Origin: Brevundimonas sp.
GTDB lineage: Bacteria; Pseudomonadota; Alphaproteobacteria; Caulobacterales; Caulobacteraceae
NCBI GenBank assembly: GCA_003248965.1
Contig: QFQU01000004.1
Location: 133,863-197,862, forward strand
Direction: 5' to 3'
Length of the DNA stretch: 64,000 nt
Positions 43,118-52,121 of this stretch are shown here, piece by piece. The notes below the pieces were generated by a model that was not told where the DNA came from, made no database searches, and saw nothing but the letters and a program-made list of their open reading frames with translations. The first letter of the stretch is position 1. Every line of letters begins with the position of its first letter. A program made the translations under genes and the position numbers.

Positions 43118-44367
43118 CAGGAACTCCGGGACGATGGAGGGACAGCCTGCCCCGCTGGGCCCCGGCTGTCGAGCCAGTCCAGGACGCCACGCGCCGCCGC
43201 GGCCCCCGAGGCGAAGTTGGCTTGGAGCAGATAGCCGCCGGTCGGCGCCTCCCAGTCCAGCATTTCGCCGGCGAGGAAGACGCCGGGGGCGGTCTTCAGC
43301 ATCAGTCGTTCGTCCAGGGCGTCCAGCCGCACGCCGCCGGCCGAGGAGATGGCGCGCTCCAGCCCCTGCATGCCGGTCAATGTCAGGGGCAGGGCCTTGA
43401 TCCGTTCGGCCAAAGACTTTGCCGCCTCGGGCGGCGGCCCGGCTTCGCGCAGCAGGGCGACGGCGGTCGCGTCCAGCCCGGCTGTCTTGCGCAGATGGTT
43501 GGAGACGCTGGCCTTGCCGCGCGGCCGGGCCAGCCGTTCGGCCAGGCGCGCCGGGGTCAGGTCGGGCTTCAGGTCCAGGATCAGCTCGGCGCGGCCTTCC
43601 CGCTCCAGCGTCCGGCGCAGGTCGGCCGACAGGGCGTAGACCGCCCCGCCCTCGATCCCATAGGCGGCGATCATGGCTTCGCCCCGCACGGTGCGTCCGG
43701 CGTGGGTCAGGGCGATTCCCTTCACCGGTCGTCCGGCGAAACGCTCTCGGAACAGGGGCGACCAGGCCACGTCGAAGCCGGCGTTGGCGGCCCGGAAGGG
43801 CGACAGCGTCGCGCCCAGGGCCTCGACCTCTCCGCTCCAGGCGCCGTCCGAACCCAGACGCGGCCAGCTGGCTCCGCCCAGGGCCAGGACGACGGCGTCC
43901 GGTCGCTCCATCCGCTCGCCCTCGGGCGTGTCGAACATCCAGGCGCCGTCGCGTCGCCCGACCCAGCGCGATCGGGTGCGCACCTCGACTCCCAATCCCT
44001 CCAGCCGCGCCAGCCAGGCGCGCAACAGCGGCGAAGCCTTCATCGCCCGGGGAAACACCCGCCCGCTGGACCCCACGAAGGTCGGCTGACCCAGCCCCTC
44101 GACCCAGGCGACCAAATCGTCGGGGGTGAAGGTCGCGATCCAGTCCGTCGCCGTCGCCTGGGCCGCGCCGTAGCGGGACAGGAACCGGTCCAGCGGCTCG
44201 GAATGGGTCAGGTTCAGCCCGCCGCGTCCGGCCATCAGCAGCTTGCGCGCCACGGACGGCATCCGCTCGTGCACGACGACGCGCAGGCCCGCGTTCGCCA
44301 ACCGCTCGGCCGCCATCAGACCGGCGGGACCGGCACCGATGACATGGACGGAGGAGGTTTCGCTCAT
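43117..44367 (-). CDS. TIGR03862-type NAD(P)/FAD-dependent oxidoreductase (BaiN/HI0933-like)
   Basis: The 416-residue flavoprotein has the FAD dinucleotide motif VHVIGAGPAGLMAAERLANAG (about residues 7-27). The HI0933 signature ARKLLMAGRGGLNLTHSE follows, then SSGRVFPRAMKASPLLRAW. The C-terminal FAD-binding block is GVFLAGEMLDWEAPTGGYLLQANFASG. The reaction is not established for most members. It is coupled by TGATG to the downstream M28 peptidase gene. ATG 44367 gives the family N-terminus. Confidence 0.9.
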   Translation of the reverse strand: MSETSSVHVIGAGPAGLMAAERLANAGLRVVVHERMPSVARKLLMAGRGGLNLTHSEPLDRFLSRYGAAQATATDWIATFTPDDLVAWVEGLGQPTFVGSSGRVFPRAMKASPLLRAWLARLEGLGVEVRTRSRWVGRRDGAWMFDTPEGERMERPDAVVLALGGASWPRLGSDGAWSGEVEALGATLSPFRAANAGFDVAWSPLFRERFAGRPVKGIALTHAGRTVRGEAMIAAYGIEGGAVYALSADLRRTLEREGRAELILDLKPDLTPARLAERLARPRGKASVSNHLRKTAGLDATAVALLREAGPPPEAAKSLAERIKALPLTLTGMQGLERAISSAGGVRLDALDERLMLKTAPGVFLAGEMLDWEAPTGGYLLQANFASGAAAARGVLDWLDSRGPAGQAVPPSSRSS

Positions 44368-44431
44368 ATCCCCGCTTTGCCCGCTCGCGGTCGCGCTGGC
44401 TATAGCGGGCGGCGTCGCTATGTTCCGTGTC

Positions 44432-44911
44432 ATGAGCGTCGCCTTCACCCGAGAGGAAGATCTGGAAGCCACCGCCGCCGACCTGGCGGACCGGCCGATC
44501 TCGCCCCACCCCAACCTGGTCACGCCCCAGGGTCTGGCCCTGATCGAGGCCGAACTGGCCTCGGCGCGGGCGGCCTACGCCGCCGCCCAGGTGAAGGGCT
44601 CCATCGACAGCGACCGCACAGCCATGGCCCGCGCCACGCGCGACCTGCGCTACTGGTCCGCCCGCCGCGCCTCGGCCCAATTGGTCGAACCTGGGGCCTG
44701 CGACGGCCGCGTGCGCTTCGGCGGAAGCGTCGGCGTCGAACGCGAGGACGGTCGCGTCCAGACCTGGCGCATCGTCGGCGAGGATGAGGCGGATCCGGCG
44801 CAAGGATCCGTCAGCCACGTCTCCCCCCTGGCCCGGGCCGTGCTGGGCAGACAGATCGGAGACGAGGTCCGGATCGCCGGCCAGACCGCAGAGATCGTCG
44901 CGGTCGACTAG
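44432..44911 (+). CDS. GreA/GreB family transcript cleavage factor-like protein
   Basis: The 159-residue protein has an N-terminal two-helix region (about 28-85, LVTPQGLALIEAELASARAA then TAMARATRDLRYWSARRASA). A C-terminal FKBP-like Gre domain (about 95-157) follows, with TWRIVGEDEADPAQGSVSHVSPLARAVLGRQIGDEV. Canonical tip acidic residues are not clearly present, so it may be a regulator that binds RNA polymerase without cleavage. It is divergent from the flavoprotein with a 64-base gap. Confidence 0.88.
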   Translation: MSVAFTREEDLEATAADLADRPISPHPNLVTPQGLALIEAELASARAAYAAAQVKGSIDSDRTAMARATRDLRYWSARRASAQLVEPGACDGRVRFGGSVGVEREDGRVQTWRIVGEDEADPAQGSVSHVSPLARAVLGRQIGDEVRIAGQTAEIVAVD

Positions 44912-44914
44912 GCT

Positions 44915-45328
44915 TCAGGCGTCGTTGTCGGCCCCGTCGTCCAGCATCTCGCGCATGATCTGCACGACCGCCTTCTGCTTGCGCAATGGCAGACGCGGGG
45001 CGAGCTTGCTGATCTCCAGGCTGTGTTTGGTCATGGGGAAGTCATGCTCGAAGACGGGCGCGGTCTCTTCGGCCAGACCGGGTCGCCGTGACGAATAACC
45101 GTCGAAGAAGAAGGCGATCTCCTCTCGCATGAACTCGGCGATCTCGAACAGTTTGGAGGCCGAGACGCGATTGGTCCCCTTCTCGTACTTCTGCACCTGT
45201 TGGAAACTGACGCCGACCGCCTGGGCCAGGGCGGTCTGACTGAGACCCAGGCCCAGGCGCTTTTCCTGAACGCGGCGACCGACGTGGCGATCGACCGGAT
45301 GGATGTCCTCTTCCCCGCTGCGCGCCAC
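44915..45328 (-). CDS. XRE family transcriptional regulator next to lnt
   Basis: The 137-residue protein has a helix-turn-helix_3 domain (about residues 14-72): VGRRVQEKRLGLGLSQTALAQAVGVSFQQVQKYEKGTNRVSASKL. A helical C-terminal part (about 95-137) follows, with PLRKQKAVVQIMREML. This type of small XRE regulator is common next to lnt in Caulobacterales. It overlaps in style with the regulator at 51672-52076, which shares the SxQQVQKYE recognition helix. Target unknown. Confidence 0.9.
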   Translation of the reverse strand: MARSGEEDIHPVDRHVGRRVQEKRLGLGLSQTALAQAVGVSFQQVQKYEKGTNRVSASKLFEIAEFMREEIAFFFDGYSSRRPGLAEETAPVFEHDFPMTKHSLEISKLAPRLPLRKQKAVVQIMREMLDDGADNDA

Positions 45329-45343
45329 GGCGTTCCCCTCAGC

Positions 45344-46993
45344 TCAAATCACGGACGACTCCAGGCGAACCTTAGATCGCAGGATCGACGGCCACAAGGA
45401 TAGGGCGCAGGCCGCCAGAAGAGCGATCAAAAAGGGCCAGTCGCCGAATCGGCCATAGGGGGTCACGTCGGTCGGGCGCGGCAGGGGGGCGTCGATCACC
45501 CCCATGACGCCGGGCTCCAGCTTCTCGCCGTCCACGATCCGGCCCCAGGAGTCGATCATGGCCGAGATGCCGGTCGGCGTGGCCCGCGCGATGGGCAGGC
45601 CGGTCTCGATGGCGCGATAGCTGGCCAGATTCAGATGCTGGCGCGGCCCGGATGTGGCGCCGAACCAGGCGTCGTTGGAGGCGTTGACGATCCAGTCCGG
45701 ACGTCCCGCCGCACCGGGCGTGAAGCCGGGATAGAGGCTTTCGTAGCAGATCAGCACCTGGGCGGGCGGCGCGCCGGGCACGGCGATGGGGCTGGGCGTC
45801 GGCCCGGCCGAGAAATCGCTGGGCATATGCACCAGGCTGCGCAGGCCGATGGCGGTCATCAGCGACCCCAGGGGCAGATATTCTCCGAACGGGACCAGCC
45901 GATGCTTGTCATAGACGGCCGCGACGCGCAGGCCCGCCGTCCCCTCGCTGCGCAGGGCGAACAGGCTGTTGTAGTAGCGCGCACCTTCGGGCGCCGTCAG
46001 GTCCGGCTCGCCGCGCGCCAGGCCGATCATCAGGGTCTGGCCGGGCCGGACGGCGGCCGCCAGGGCCTGGGCGTCGGCCGAGGCGAAGACGTCGTTGGCC
46101 GAGGCGGGAAGGGCGCCCTCGGGCCAGACGACGACGTTCGGGACGCGCCCGCCCGGTTCGACCGGCGCCTGGGCCGTCAGGGCCAGATAGCGATCGACGA
46201 TGGAGCGATAGGCCTCGGGCGACCATTTCGTCTCCTGTTTCACATCGGCCTGGACCAGGCGCACGACGGTGTCGGTGAAGGTCAGATGCGCCTGGGCCAG
46301 GCGCGCGGCGCCGAACAGGCCGACGGCCAGCAGCGCGCCGATCCCCAGCCCTGCCGAGATCAGCCGCCCGTGCCGCGCCCCGGGGCCGACCAGGGGCGCC
46401 AGCGCCGCCGTCGCCCCGACCGTGACCAGGCTCAGCCCATAGACGCCGACGACGGCGGCGAACTGCGACATGCCGCCGCCGGCGCGCCAGGTCGCTCCGG
46501 CCGGGTTCCACGGAAAGCCGGTCAGCACATGGCCTCTCAGCCATTCGAAGGCGCAGAACAGGGCGGCGAACAGCAGGACCCGCACCGCCCCAATGGGAGC
46601 GAAGAGGCGATACAGGGCGCAGGCCCCGCCCCAGAACAGGCCCAGCCCCGCCGGCAGCAGACTGGCGGCGAAGGGCGCCATCCACGCCTGTTCGGGATTG
46701 ACGAAGAAGGCCTCGGCCACCCACCAGCAGCCGACGAAGAAATAGGCGAAACCCGCCAGCCACCCCATCCAGAAGGCGCCGCGCGGCCGGTCGGACCGCT
46801 CCGACAGGATCATCAGCAGCGGATACCCCAGAAGGCCGATCAGTATCCCGAAAGGCGGGTGGGCGAAGGCCGCGCCCGCCCCGGCCAGCAGGGCCAGGAC
46901 GATGCGGATCGCCCGCCACGTCCAGGCGCGACGCCGCTCGGGCAGGGCGCGGATCGGGGTCGCGAAACGGTCAAGCAGGGTGTCTGGAAACAT
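45344..46993 (-). CDS. lnt: Apolipoprotein N-acyltransferase
   Basis: The 549-residue membrane enzyme adds the third acyl chain to lipoproteins. About seven N-terminal helices precede a nitrilase-like periplasmic domain (about 225-490). Catalytic segments are VVWPEGALPAS (Glu), YDKHRLVPFGEYLPLG (Lys) and QVLICYESLYPGF (Cys). A final helix (about 518-536) closes it. It lies three bases downstream of ybeY in the usual ybeZ-ybeY-lnt order. Confidence 0.95.
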   Translation of the reverse strand: MFPDTLLDRFATPIRALPERRRAWTWRAIRIVLALLAGAGAAFAHPPFGILIGLLGYPLLMILSERSDRPRGAFWMGWLAGFAYFFVGCWWVAEAFFVNPEQAWMAPFAASLLPAGLGLFWGGACALYRLFAPIGAVRVLLFAALFCAFEWLRGHVLTGFPWNPAGATWRAGGGMSQFAAVVGVYGLSLVTVGATAALAPLVGPGARHGRLISAGLGIGALLAVGLFGAARLAQAHLTFTDTVVRLVQADVKQETKWSPEAYRSIVDRYLALTAQAPVEPGGRVPNVVVWPEGALPASANDVFASADAQALAAAVRPGQTLMIGLARGEPDLTAPEGARYYNSLFALRSEGTAGLRVAAVYDKHRLVPFGEYLPLGSLMTAIGLRSLVHMPSDFSAGPTPSPIAVPGAPPAQVLICYESLYPGFTPGAAGRPDWIVNASNDAWFGATSGPRQHLNLASYRAIETGLPIARATPTGISAMIDSWGRIVDGEKLEPGVMGVIDAPLPRPTDVTPYGRFGDWPFLIALLAACALSLWPSILRSKVRLESSVI

Positions 46994-46996
46994 CGG

Positions 46997-47455
46997 TCAG
47001 TCCTGCTCGGATGCGTAGGGGTCGGCGACGCCGATCCCGGCCAGAATCTCGCGCTCCTCGGCCTCCATCTCCTCGGCCTCGGCGTCGTCCTCGTGATCGC
47101 GGCCCAGCAGGTGCAGCACGCCGTGCACGACCAGATGGCTGAGATGGTCGGCCAGACTCTTGCCCTGGGCCGCCGCCTCATCGGCGCAGACGCCGTAGGC
47201 CAGGACGATGTCGCCCAGATGCGGCTCGGCGGTTTCGGGCGCCGGGAAGGACAGGACATTGGTCGGCCGGTCCTTGTCGCGGAACCGGGCGTTCAGATCG
47301 CGCACCGCCGCATCGTCGGTCAAAAGGACGACGACATCGCCCACGACGGTTCCCAGCGCCTCCGTCGCCGCGCGTCGCACGACCGTTTCGGCCTCGGGCA
47401 GGGCGGCGGTCCAGGCGTCCGCCTCGATCTCGACTTCGATCGTTCCCGGGATCAT
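46997..47455 (-). CDS. ybeY: Endoribonuclease YbeY
   Basis: The 152-residue metalloenzyme matures 16S rRNA ends and takes part in ribosome quality control. The zinc motif is HGVLHLLGRDHEDD (H-x3-H-x5-H, about residues 117-130). The family strand PTNVLSFPAPE and LGDIVLAYG lie before it. Its start overlaps the end of phoH by ATGA, consistent with the conserved phoH-ybeY pair. Confidence 0.95.
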   Translation of the reverse strand: MIPGTIEVEIEADAWTAALPEAETVVRRAATEALGTVVGDVVVLLTDDAAVRDLNARFRDKDRPTNVLSFPAPETAEPHLGDIVLAYGVCADEAAAQGKSLADHLSHLVVHGVLHLLGRDHEDDAEAEEMEAEEREILAGIGVADPYASEQD

Positions 47456-48438
47456 GCCGGGTCTTCGAGGTCCGGCGTGGGACGCCCGCGCGCGGCGTCG
47501 GCGTCATAGGCGCGCACGATCCGCTCGACCATGGCGTGACGGACCACGTCGGCGGCGGCGAACTTCAGCACGCCGACGCCCTCCACCCCCCCCAGAATCC
47601 GCAGGGCGTGGGCCAGGCCGGAATCGCGCGGGTTCAACAGGTCGACCTGGGACGGGTCGCCCGTCACCACCATGCGCGCGCCTTCGCCCAGCCGGGTCAG
47701 CACCATCTTCATCTGCAGACGGCTGGTGTTCTGAGCCTCGTCCACGATGACGAAGGCGTGGCTGAGGGTGCGGCCGCGCATGAAGGCGATGGGCGCGGCC
47801 TCGATCTCGCCCTTGTCGCGGCGGCGCTGGACGTCCTCGGCCCCCAGGATGTCGTTCAGCGCCTCCCAGATGGGCGCCAGATAGGGATCGACCTTCTCGT
47901 TCAGATCGCCGGGCAGAAAGCCCAGCTTCTCCCCCGCCTCGACCGCCGGGCGCGTGATGACCAGCCGGTCCACTTGGCCCCGCCGCAGCAGACTGGCGCC
48001 ATAGGCCGCCGCCAGAAAGGTCTTGCCCGTGCCGGCCGGGCCGACGCCGAAGGTCAGTTCGCACCGGCCCAACATGTCCAGATAGGCCGCCTGAGCCTTG
48101 GTCTTGGGCACGATGGCGCCGCGCTTGCCGCCAGGCAGGGACACGCCCGCCGCCGCCATGCCGGGCGTGCCCTTGCCGCCGCGCGCCAGGCCCAGGGCCG
48201 CGCGCACGTCGGCCTCCGTCACCTCGGCGCCCAGGGCCGCGCGCTTGGCCAGGTCCTCGACCACCCGGCGTGCGTCGGACCGGTCGCGCGTGCCGCCGTT
48301 GATCGACACCCCGCCGCCCGGCGCCTCGATCAGCACCTTGAAGGCGTCCTCGATCAGGGCGACGTGTCGGCTGTTGGGACCGACGACGGCCCGCAGTTCG
48401 GCATGGTTCAGGGGAACGAAATCGGACTCGCGCGCCAC
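47452..48438 (-). CDS. phoH: PhoH family ATPase (YbeZ)
   Basis: The 328-residue protein has a KH-like N-terminal region (about 20-70). A PhoH NTPase domain follows with Walker A GPAGTGKTFLAAAYG (about 138-152), the VITRPAVEAGEKLGFLPGDLNEKVDPYLAPI block and Walker B AFVIVDEAQNTS. It acts with YbeY in RNA metabolism. It lies between miaB, whose stop it touches at 48438, and ybeY, which it overlaps by ATGA. Confidence 0.95.
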   Translation of the reverse strand: MARESDFVPLNHAELRAVVGPNSRHVALIEDAFKVLIEAPGGGVSINGGTRDRSDARRVVEDLAKRAALGAEVTEADVRAALGLARGGKGTPGMAAAGVSLPGGKRGAIVPKTKAQAAYLDMLGRCELTFGVGPAGTGKTFLAAAYGASLLRRGQVDRLVITRPAVEAGEKLGFLPGDLNEKVDPYLAPIWEALNDILGAEDVQRRRDKGEIEAAPIAFMRGRTLSHAFVIVDEAQNTSRLQMKMVLTRLGEGARMVVTGDPSQVDLLNPRDSGLAHALRILGGVEGVGVLKFAAADVVRHAMVERIVRAYDADAARGRPTPDLEDPA

Positions 48439-49874
48439 TAGGCCGCCTTTTCTTCTTGGGCTACCGCCGTGCCCGCGGGGCTCGGCTGCTTGAGCCCGTC
48501 GTGGACCAGTTCGCCGGTCAGGCTGTTCTGTTGCCCACTGACGATGCGGACCGGAACGATCTGACCGATCAGATGATCCGCATCATCGACATGGACGGAC
48601 TGCAGATAGGGGGACCGACCGATGGCTTGGCGGCCGTGGCGACCCTTCTTCTCGAACAAGACGTTCAGGGTCCGGCCCGCCTGGGCGGCGTTGAAGGCGA
48701 CCTGCTGTTCCAACAGCAGGGCCTGCAGGCGATGCAGCCGATCCTTCGACACCTCGGGCTCGACCTGCCGGCCCATGCCGGCGGCCGGCGTGCCGGGTCG
48801 CGGCGAATACATGAAGGAGAAGGCGCTGGCGTAGTTGACCCGCCGCACCAGATCCAGCGTGTCCTCGAACTCCCGATCCGTCTCGCCGGGGAAGCCGACG
48901 ATGAAGTCGCCCGACAGCGCCATGTCCGGCCGCGCGGCGCGGATGCGGTCGATCAGGTCGAAATACTTCTGGCGGCCGTGCTTCCTGTTCATCAGCCGCA
49001 GGATGCGATCCGACCCCGACTGAACCGGCAGGTGCAGATAGGGCATCAGGGCGTCCAGATCGCCGTGGGCGGCGATCAGGTCGTCGGACATGTCGTTGGG
49101 GTGGCTGGTCGTATAGCGGATGCGGTCCAGGCCGGGGATTTCGGCCAGGGCATAGGCCAGTTCGGCCAGGGTCGCCTTCTTTCCATCCGACCGTTCGCCG
49201 TCATAGGCGTTGACGTTCTGGCCCAGCAGGGTGACTTCGCGCACGCCGCGATCGCCCAGGGCGCGGGCCTCCTCCAGCACCGCCGCCAGGGGCCGCGACC
49301 ATTCGGCGCCGCGCGTATAGGGCACGACGCAGAAGGTGCAGAACTTGTCGCAGCCCTCCTGCACCGTCAGGAAGGCGGTCGGGCCGGTGGTTCCCCGCGC
49401 GACCGGCAGGGCGTCGAACTTGTCGTCGGGCGCGAAGTCGGCGCCGATCCGCTCGCCCCGCGCCCGCGCCGTGCGGGTCAGAAGCTCGGGCAGTTGGTGA
49501 TAGGCCTGGGGGCCGACGACGATGTCGACCGCCGGCTGGCGGCGCATGATTTCCTCGCCCTCGGCCTGGGCGACGCAGCCGGCAACGGCGATGGTCATCG
49601 TCGCGCCGGACGTCTCCGCCTTGGCCTCTTTCAATTCTCTCAGCTTGCCCAGTTCGGAATAGACCTTCTCGGCGGCCTTCTCGCGGATGTGACAGGTGTT
49701 CAGGATGACGAAATCGGCCTGGGCCGCATCGTCGGTCGTGGCATAACCCAGCGGGCGCAGGACGTCGGCCATGCGCTCGGAGTCATAGACATTCATCTGG
49801 CAGCCGTAGGTCTTGATGAACAGGCGCTTCTCGGGCGCGCGTCCAGCCTCGGCGGTCTCAAGGGTCTCGGTCAT
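48438..49874 (-). CDS. miaB: tRNA-2-methylthio-N6-dimethylallyladenosine synthase MiaB
   Basis: The 478-residue radical-SAM enzyme methylthiolates A37 of tRNAs reading U-starting codons. The N-terminal MTTase domain has Cys residues in YGCQMNVYDSERM (C25), LNTCHIREKA and VAGCVAQAEG. The radical-SAM core has CDKFCTFCVVPYTRGAEWSRP. A C-terminal TRAM domain (about 385-455) follows. It heads the miaB-phoH-ybeY-lnt run. Confidence 0.96.
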   Translation of the reverse strand: MTETLETAEAGRAPEKRLFIKTYGCQMNVYDSERMADVLRPLGYATTDDAAQADFVILNTCHIREKAAEKVYSELGKLRELKEAKAETSGATMTIAVAGCVAQAEGEEIMRRQPAVDIVVGPQAYHQLPELLTRTARARGERIGADFAPDDKFDALPVARGTTGPTAFLTVQEGCDKFCTFCVVPYTRGAEWSRPLAAVLEEARALGDRGVREVTLLGQNVNAYDGERSDGKKATLAELAYALAEIPGLDRIRYTTSHPNDMSDDLIAAHGDLDALMPYLHLPVQSGSDRILRLMNRKHGRQKYFDLIDRIRAARPDMALSGDFIVGFPGETDREFEDTLDLVRRVNYASAFSFMYSPRPGTPAAGMGRQVEPEVSKDRLHRLQALLLEQQVAFNAAQAGRTLNVLFEKKGRHGRQAIGRSPYLQSVHVDDADHLIGQIVPVRIVSGQQNSLTGELVHDGLKQPSPAGTAVAQEEKAA

Positions 49875-49959
49875 GAGGGGCTTTTTAGTGCGCTATCGCG
49901 CTTCGCGCTACTTGAGCGCGGTCCTGGCGACCGAAAGCCTTGCAGACGCGCGGCCTGGG

Positions 49960-50439
49960 TCAGGCGGCGGTCTCGGGATCGACGCGGGCGGCGTGGCGGG
50001 TGAAGATCAGACCCTCGCGCTTGGAGGGCTCTGCGCCCTCGATCGGCACGCCGTAAAGCTCCAGCTTGTGGCCGATCAGCTGGAAGCCCAGCCGTTCGGC
50101 GATCTCGGTCTTCAACCGCTCGATCTCGGCGTCGAAGAATTCGATCACCTCGCCCGACTTGGTGTCGATAAGGTGGTCGTGATGGTCGTCGCCCGCCTCT
50201 TCATAGCGGCTGCGGCCGTCGCCGAAGTCGTGCTTCTCGACCACGCCCGCCTCTTCGAACAGGCGCACGGTGCGATAGACGGTGGCGATGGAGATATGCG
50301 GGTCGATGGCCGAGGCGCGGCGATACAGCTCCTCGACATCGGGGTGGTCTTCGGCGTTCGACAGCACGCGGGCGATCACCCTACGCTGTTCGGTCATGCG
50401 CATGCCGCGGTCGGCGCAGAGTTTCTCGATCCGGTCCAT
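49960..50439 (-). CDS. fur: Fur family transcriptional regulator
   Basis: The 159-residue repressor has a winged helix (about 8-85) with MTEQRRVIARVLSNAEDHPDVEELYRRA and SIATVYRTVRLFEEAGVVEKH. The dimerisation domain has the metal-site segment DDHHDHLIDTKSGEVIEFFD. The CxxC pairs of E. coli Fur are absent, as in many alphaproteobacterial Fur/Mur proteins. It therefore probably binds Fe(II) only at His/Glu sites; manganese response (Mur) is possible. It is upstream of miaB on the same strand. Confidence 0.94.
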   Translation of the reverse strand: MDRIEKLCADRGMRMTEQRRVIARVLSNAEDHPDVEELYRRASAIDPHISIATVYRTVRLFEEAGVVEKHDFGDGRSRYEEAGDDHHDHLIDTKSGEVIEFFDAEIERLKTEIAERLGFQLIGHKLELYGVPIEGAEPSKREGLIFTRHAARVDPETAA

Positions 50440-50466
50440 GCGCCTAGAATAGGGGTTCGGATCGCA

Positions 50467-50910
50467 TCAGGGAAGCGGGACCGTGTCGGGATTCGCCGCA
50501 AGGTCCAGTCCCAGCACCAGGGCGTCCGTCCGACCGCCGTCCGGCGCGGCGTAATAGGCCTTTCGTCGTCCCAAGAAGCGAAAGCCGGCACGGGCGTAAA
50601 GCGCGCGGGCGGCGGCGTTGTCCTCGGCCACCTCCAGGAACAGGCGGTTTGCGCCGCCCTGCACGGCTTGAACCGCCCCCTGGCCGACCAGACGCCCGCC
50701 CAGCCCGGCGCGCCGGGCAGCGGGCCGCACCGCCAGGGTCAGGATTTCCGCCTCGTCCAGCACCAGGCGGATCAGGATGAAACCGTCCGTCTCGACCACG
50801 GCGAAGACGCCCGGTTGGGCCAGAAGGTCGGCGAAGGCCGCCGCGTCCCAGGGCGCGGCGAAGGCCTGAGCGTGCAGGGCGGCCAGGACCGAGGGGTCGG
50901 GCGGCGTCAT
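50467..50910 (-). CDS. rimI: Ribosomal protein S18-alanine N-acetyltransferase RimI-like GNAT enzyme
   Basis: The 147-residue GNAT protein has the acetyl-CoA motif ILTLAVRPAARRAGLGGRLVGQG (about residues 54-76). LFLEVAEDNAAARALYARAGFRFLGRRKAYY, the RimI signature with Asn and catalytic Tyr, follows. It is coupled by ATGA to tsaB, which is the common tsaB-rimI arrangement and supports the name. Confidence 0.9.
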   Translation of the reverse strand: MTPPDPSVLAALHAQAFAAPWDAAAFADLLAQPGVFAVVETDGFILIRLVLDEAEILTLAVRPAARRAGLGGRLVGQGAVQAVQGGANRLFLEVAEDNAAARALYARAGFRFLGRRKAYYAAPDGGRTDALVLGLDLAANPDTVPLP

Positions 50911-51599
50911 GCGACGGGCTGGCGCGGCTGGCCCGGCAGGCGGCTGGGCGGCGTGGCGTCGGGGGCGCGCAGATAGAGGGGCCGGGGCGGGCAGGCGGCC
51001 GGGTCGGCGGCGAGCGTCAGCCGCGCCAGGGCCTCGGGCGACGGCGCCGCTCTCGGATCGACCGCGCCCGCCGCCAGGTCGGGAAAGGCCTCGCACAGAA
51101 CAGACGCGCCGCCGCCGACCAGACGCACAGGCTGGGCGGTCGCTTTCGGCAGGGCGGCGATGCGGGCGGCGGCGACGTCCAGCGTCAGGGCTTCGTCCGG
51201 CCCCAGGGGCGAACCCTCCTCGAACAGCCGTGCATAGACCTGGCCGCGCCGGGCGTCGATCAGGGCCGCGACCGGGCCGTCGCCGTCGTCCAGAGAGGCC
51301 GCCAGCGCCGCCAGGGTCGAAATCCCGACCACCGGCCGGTCCAGCGCGGCGCCCAATCCTTGCGCGAAGGCCAGGCCGACCCGAAGCCCCGTGAATGACC
51401 CCGGCCCGACGGTGACGCCGATCCGGTCCAGGGCCTCGAAGCCGCCGTCCGCCTCGGCCGCCACGTCGCGGACCAGCCCGCCCAGCCGTTCCTGGTGGCC
51501 CTTGGTCATGGGCTCGAACCGCACCGCCAAGGGCCGGTCGTCCTGGAACACGGCCGCCGTGCAGGCGCCCAGCGCCGTATCGATCACGAGAAGTCTCAT
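50907..51599 (-). CDS. tsaB: tRNA threonylcarbamoyladenosine biosynthesis protein TsaB
   Basis: The 230-residue protein has an ASKHA-fold start (LLVIDTALGACTAAVF) and the TsaB signatures GHQERLGGLV and VTVGPGSFTGLRVGLAFAQGL (about 63-83). It scaffolds TsaD in making the t6A modification at A37 of ANN-decoding tRNAs. The stop overlaps the rimI start by ATGA. Confidence 0.94.
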   Translation of the reverse strand: MRLLVIDTALGACTAAVFQDDRPLAVRFEPMTKGHQERLGGLVRDVAAEADGGFEALDRIGVTVGPGSFTGLRVGLAFAQGLGAALDRPVVGISTLAALAASLDDGDGPVAALIDARRGQVYARLFEEGSPLGPDEALTLDVAAARIAALPKATAQPVRLVGGGASVLCEAFPDLAAGAVDPRAAPSPEALARLTLAADPAACPPRPLYLRAPDATPPSRLPGQPRQPVA

Positions 51600-51671
51600 G
51601 CCGGCCTTCTAGCGCTCGAGGACCGTCGGCGAAACCGTCCGGTCCGGGCGGCGGCGGTCAGGCGTTTGGGG

Positions 51672-52076
51672 TCAGGCGGCGGCCAGGGCGCTGACCAGCC
51701 GGGTCAAGGCGTGGCGCACGGCGTGATCCTCGATTCGGGAAAAGCCCAGCGCCAGGTTGCGTCCCTCCGGCGTCGCGGCCAGGGCGCGCATGACCGAGAC
51801 CTCCCCGGTCTCCTCCGCCTCGGCGCCCGCTGGAAAGAAGGCCGCGATGGGCAGGCCGAGGGCTGCGGCCAGACTGTGCAGGCGCGCGGCCGAGATTCGG
51901 TTGCGGCCGCCCTCGTATTTCTGGACCTGCTGGCAGCTGACGCCGATTCGTTCGGCCAAGGCCGTCTGCGACAGGCCTAGCGCCGCCCGGCGCGCCGCAA
52001 TGCGTTCGCCGACCGCCACGTCGATCGCATCGACGGATCGGGGCGTCCTGGGCGGCGGGGCGGGATCGGTGTCCAT
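51672..52076 (-). CDS. XRE family transcriptional regulator
   Basis: The 134-residue protein has an HTH_3 domain (about residues 22-78): VGERIAARRAALGLSQTALAERIGVSCQQVQKYEGGRNRISAARL. A helical tail follows (ALGFSRIEDHAVRHALTRLVSAL). It is similar in layout and recognition helix to the 44915-45328 regulator, suggesting paralogs. It is followed by tsaB on the same strand after about 70 bases. Target unknown. Confidence 0.88.
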   Translation of the reverse strand: MDTDPAPPPRTPRSVDAIDVAVGERIAARRAALGLSQTALAERIGVSCQQVQKYEGGRNRISAARLHSLAAALGLPIAAFFPAGAEAEETGEVSVMRALAATPEGRNLALGFSRIEDHAVRHALTRLVSALAAA

Positions 52077-52121
52077 GCCCCAGTCCTTTCACAACCTGAC
52101 CGCGCATGCAACCATTTCGTT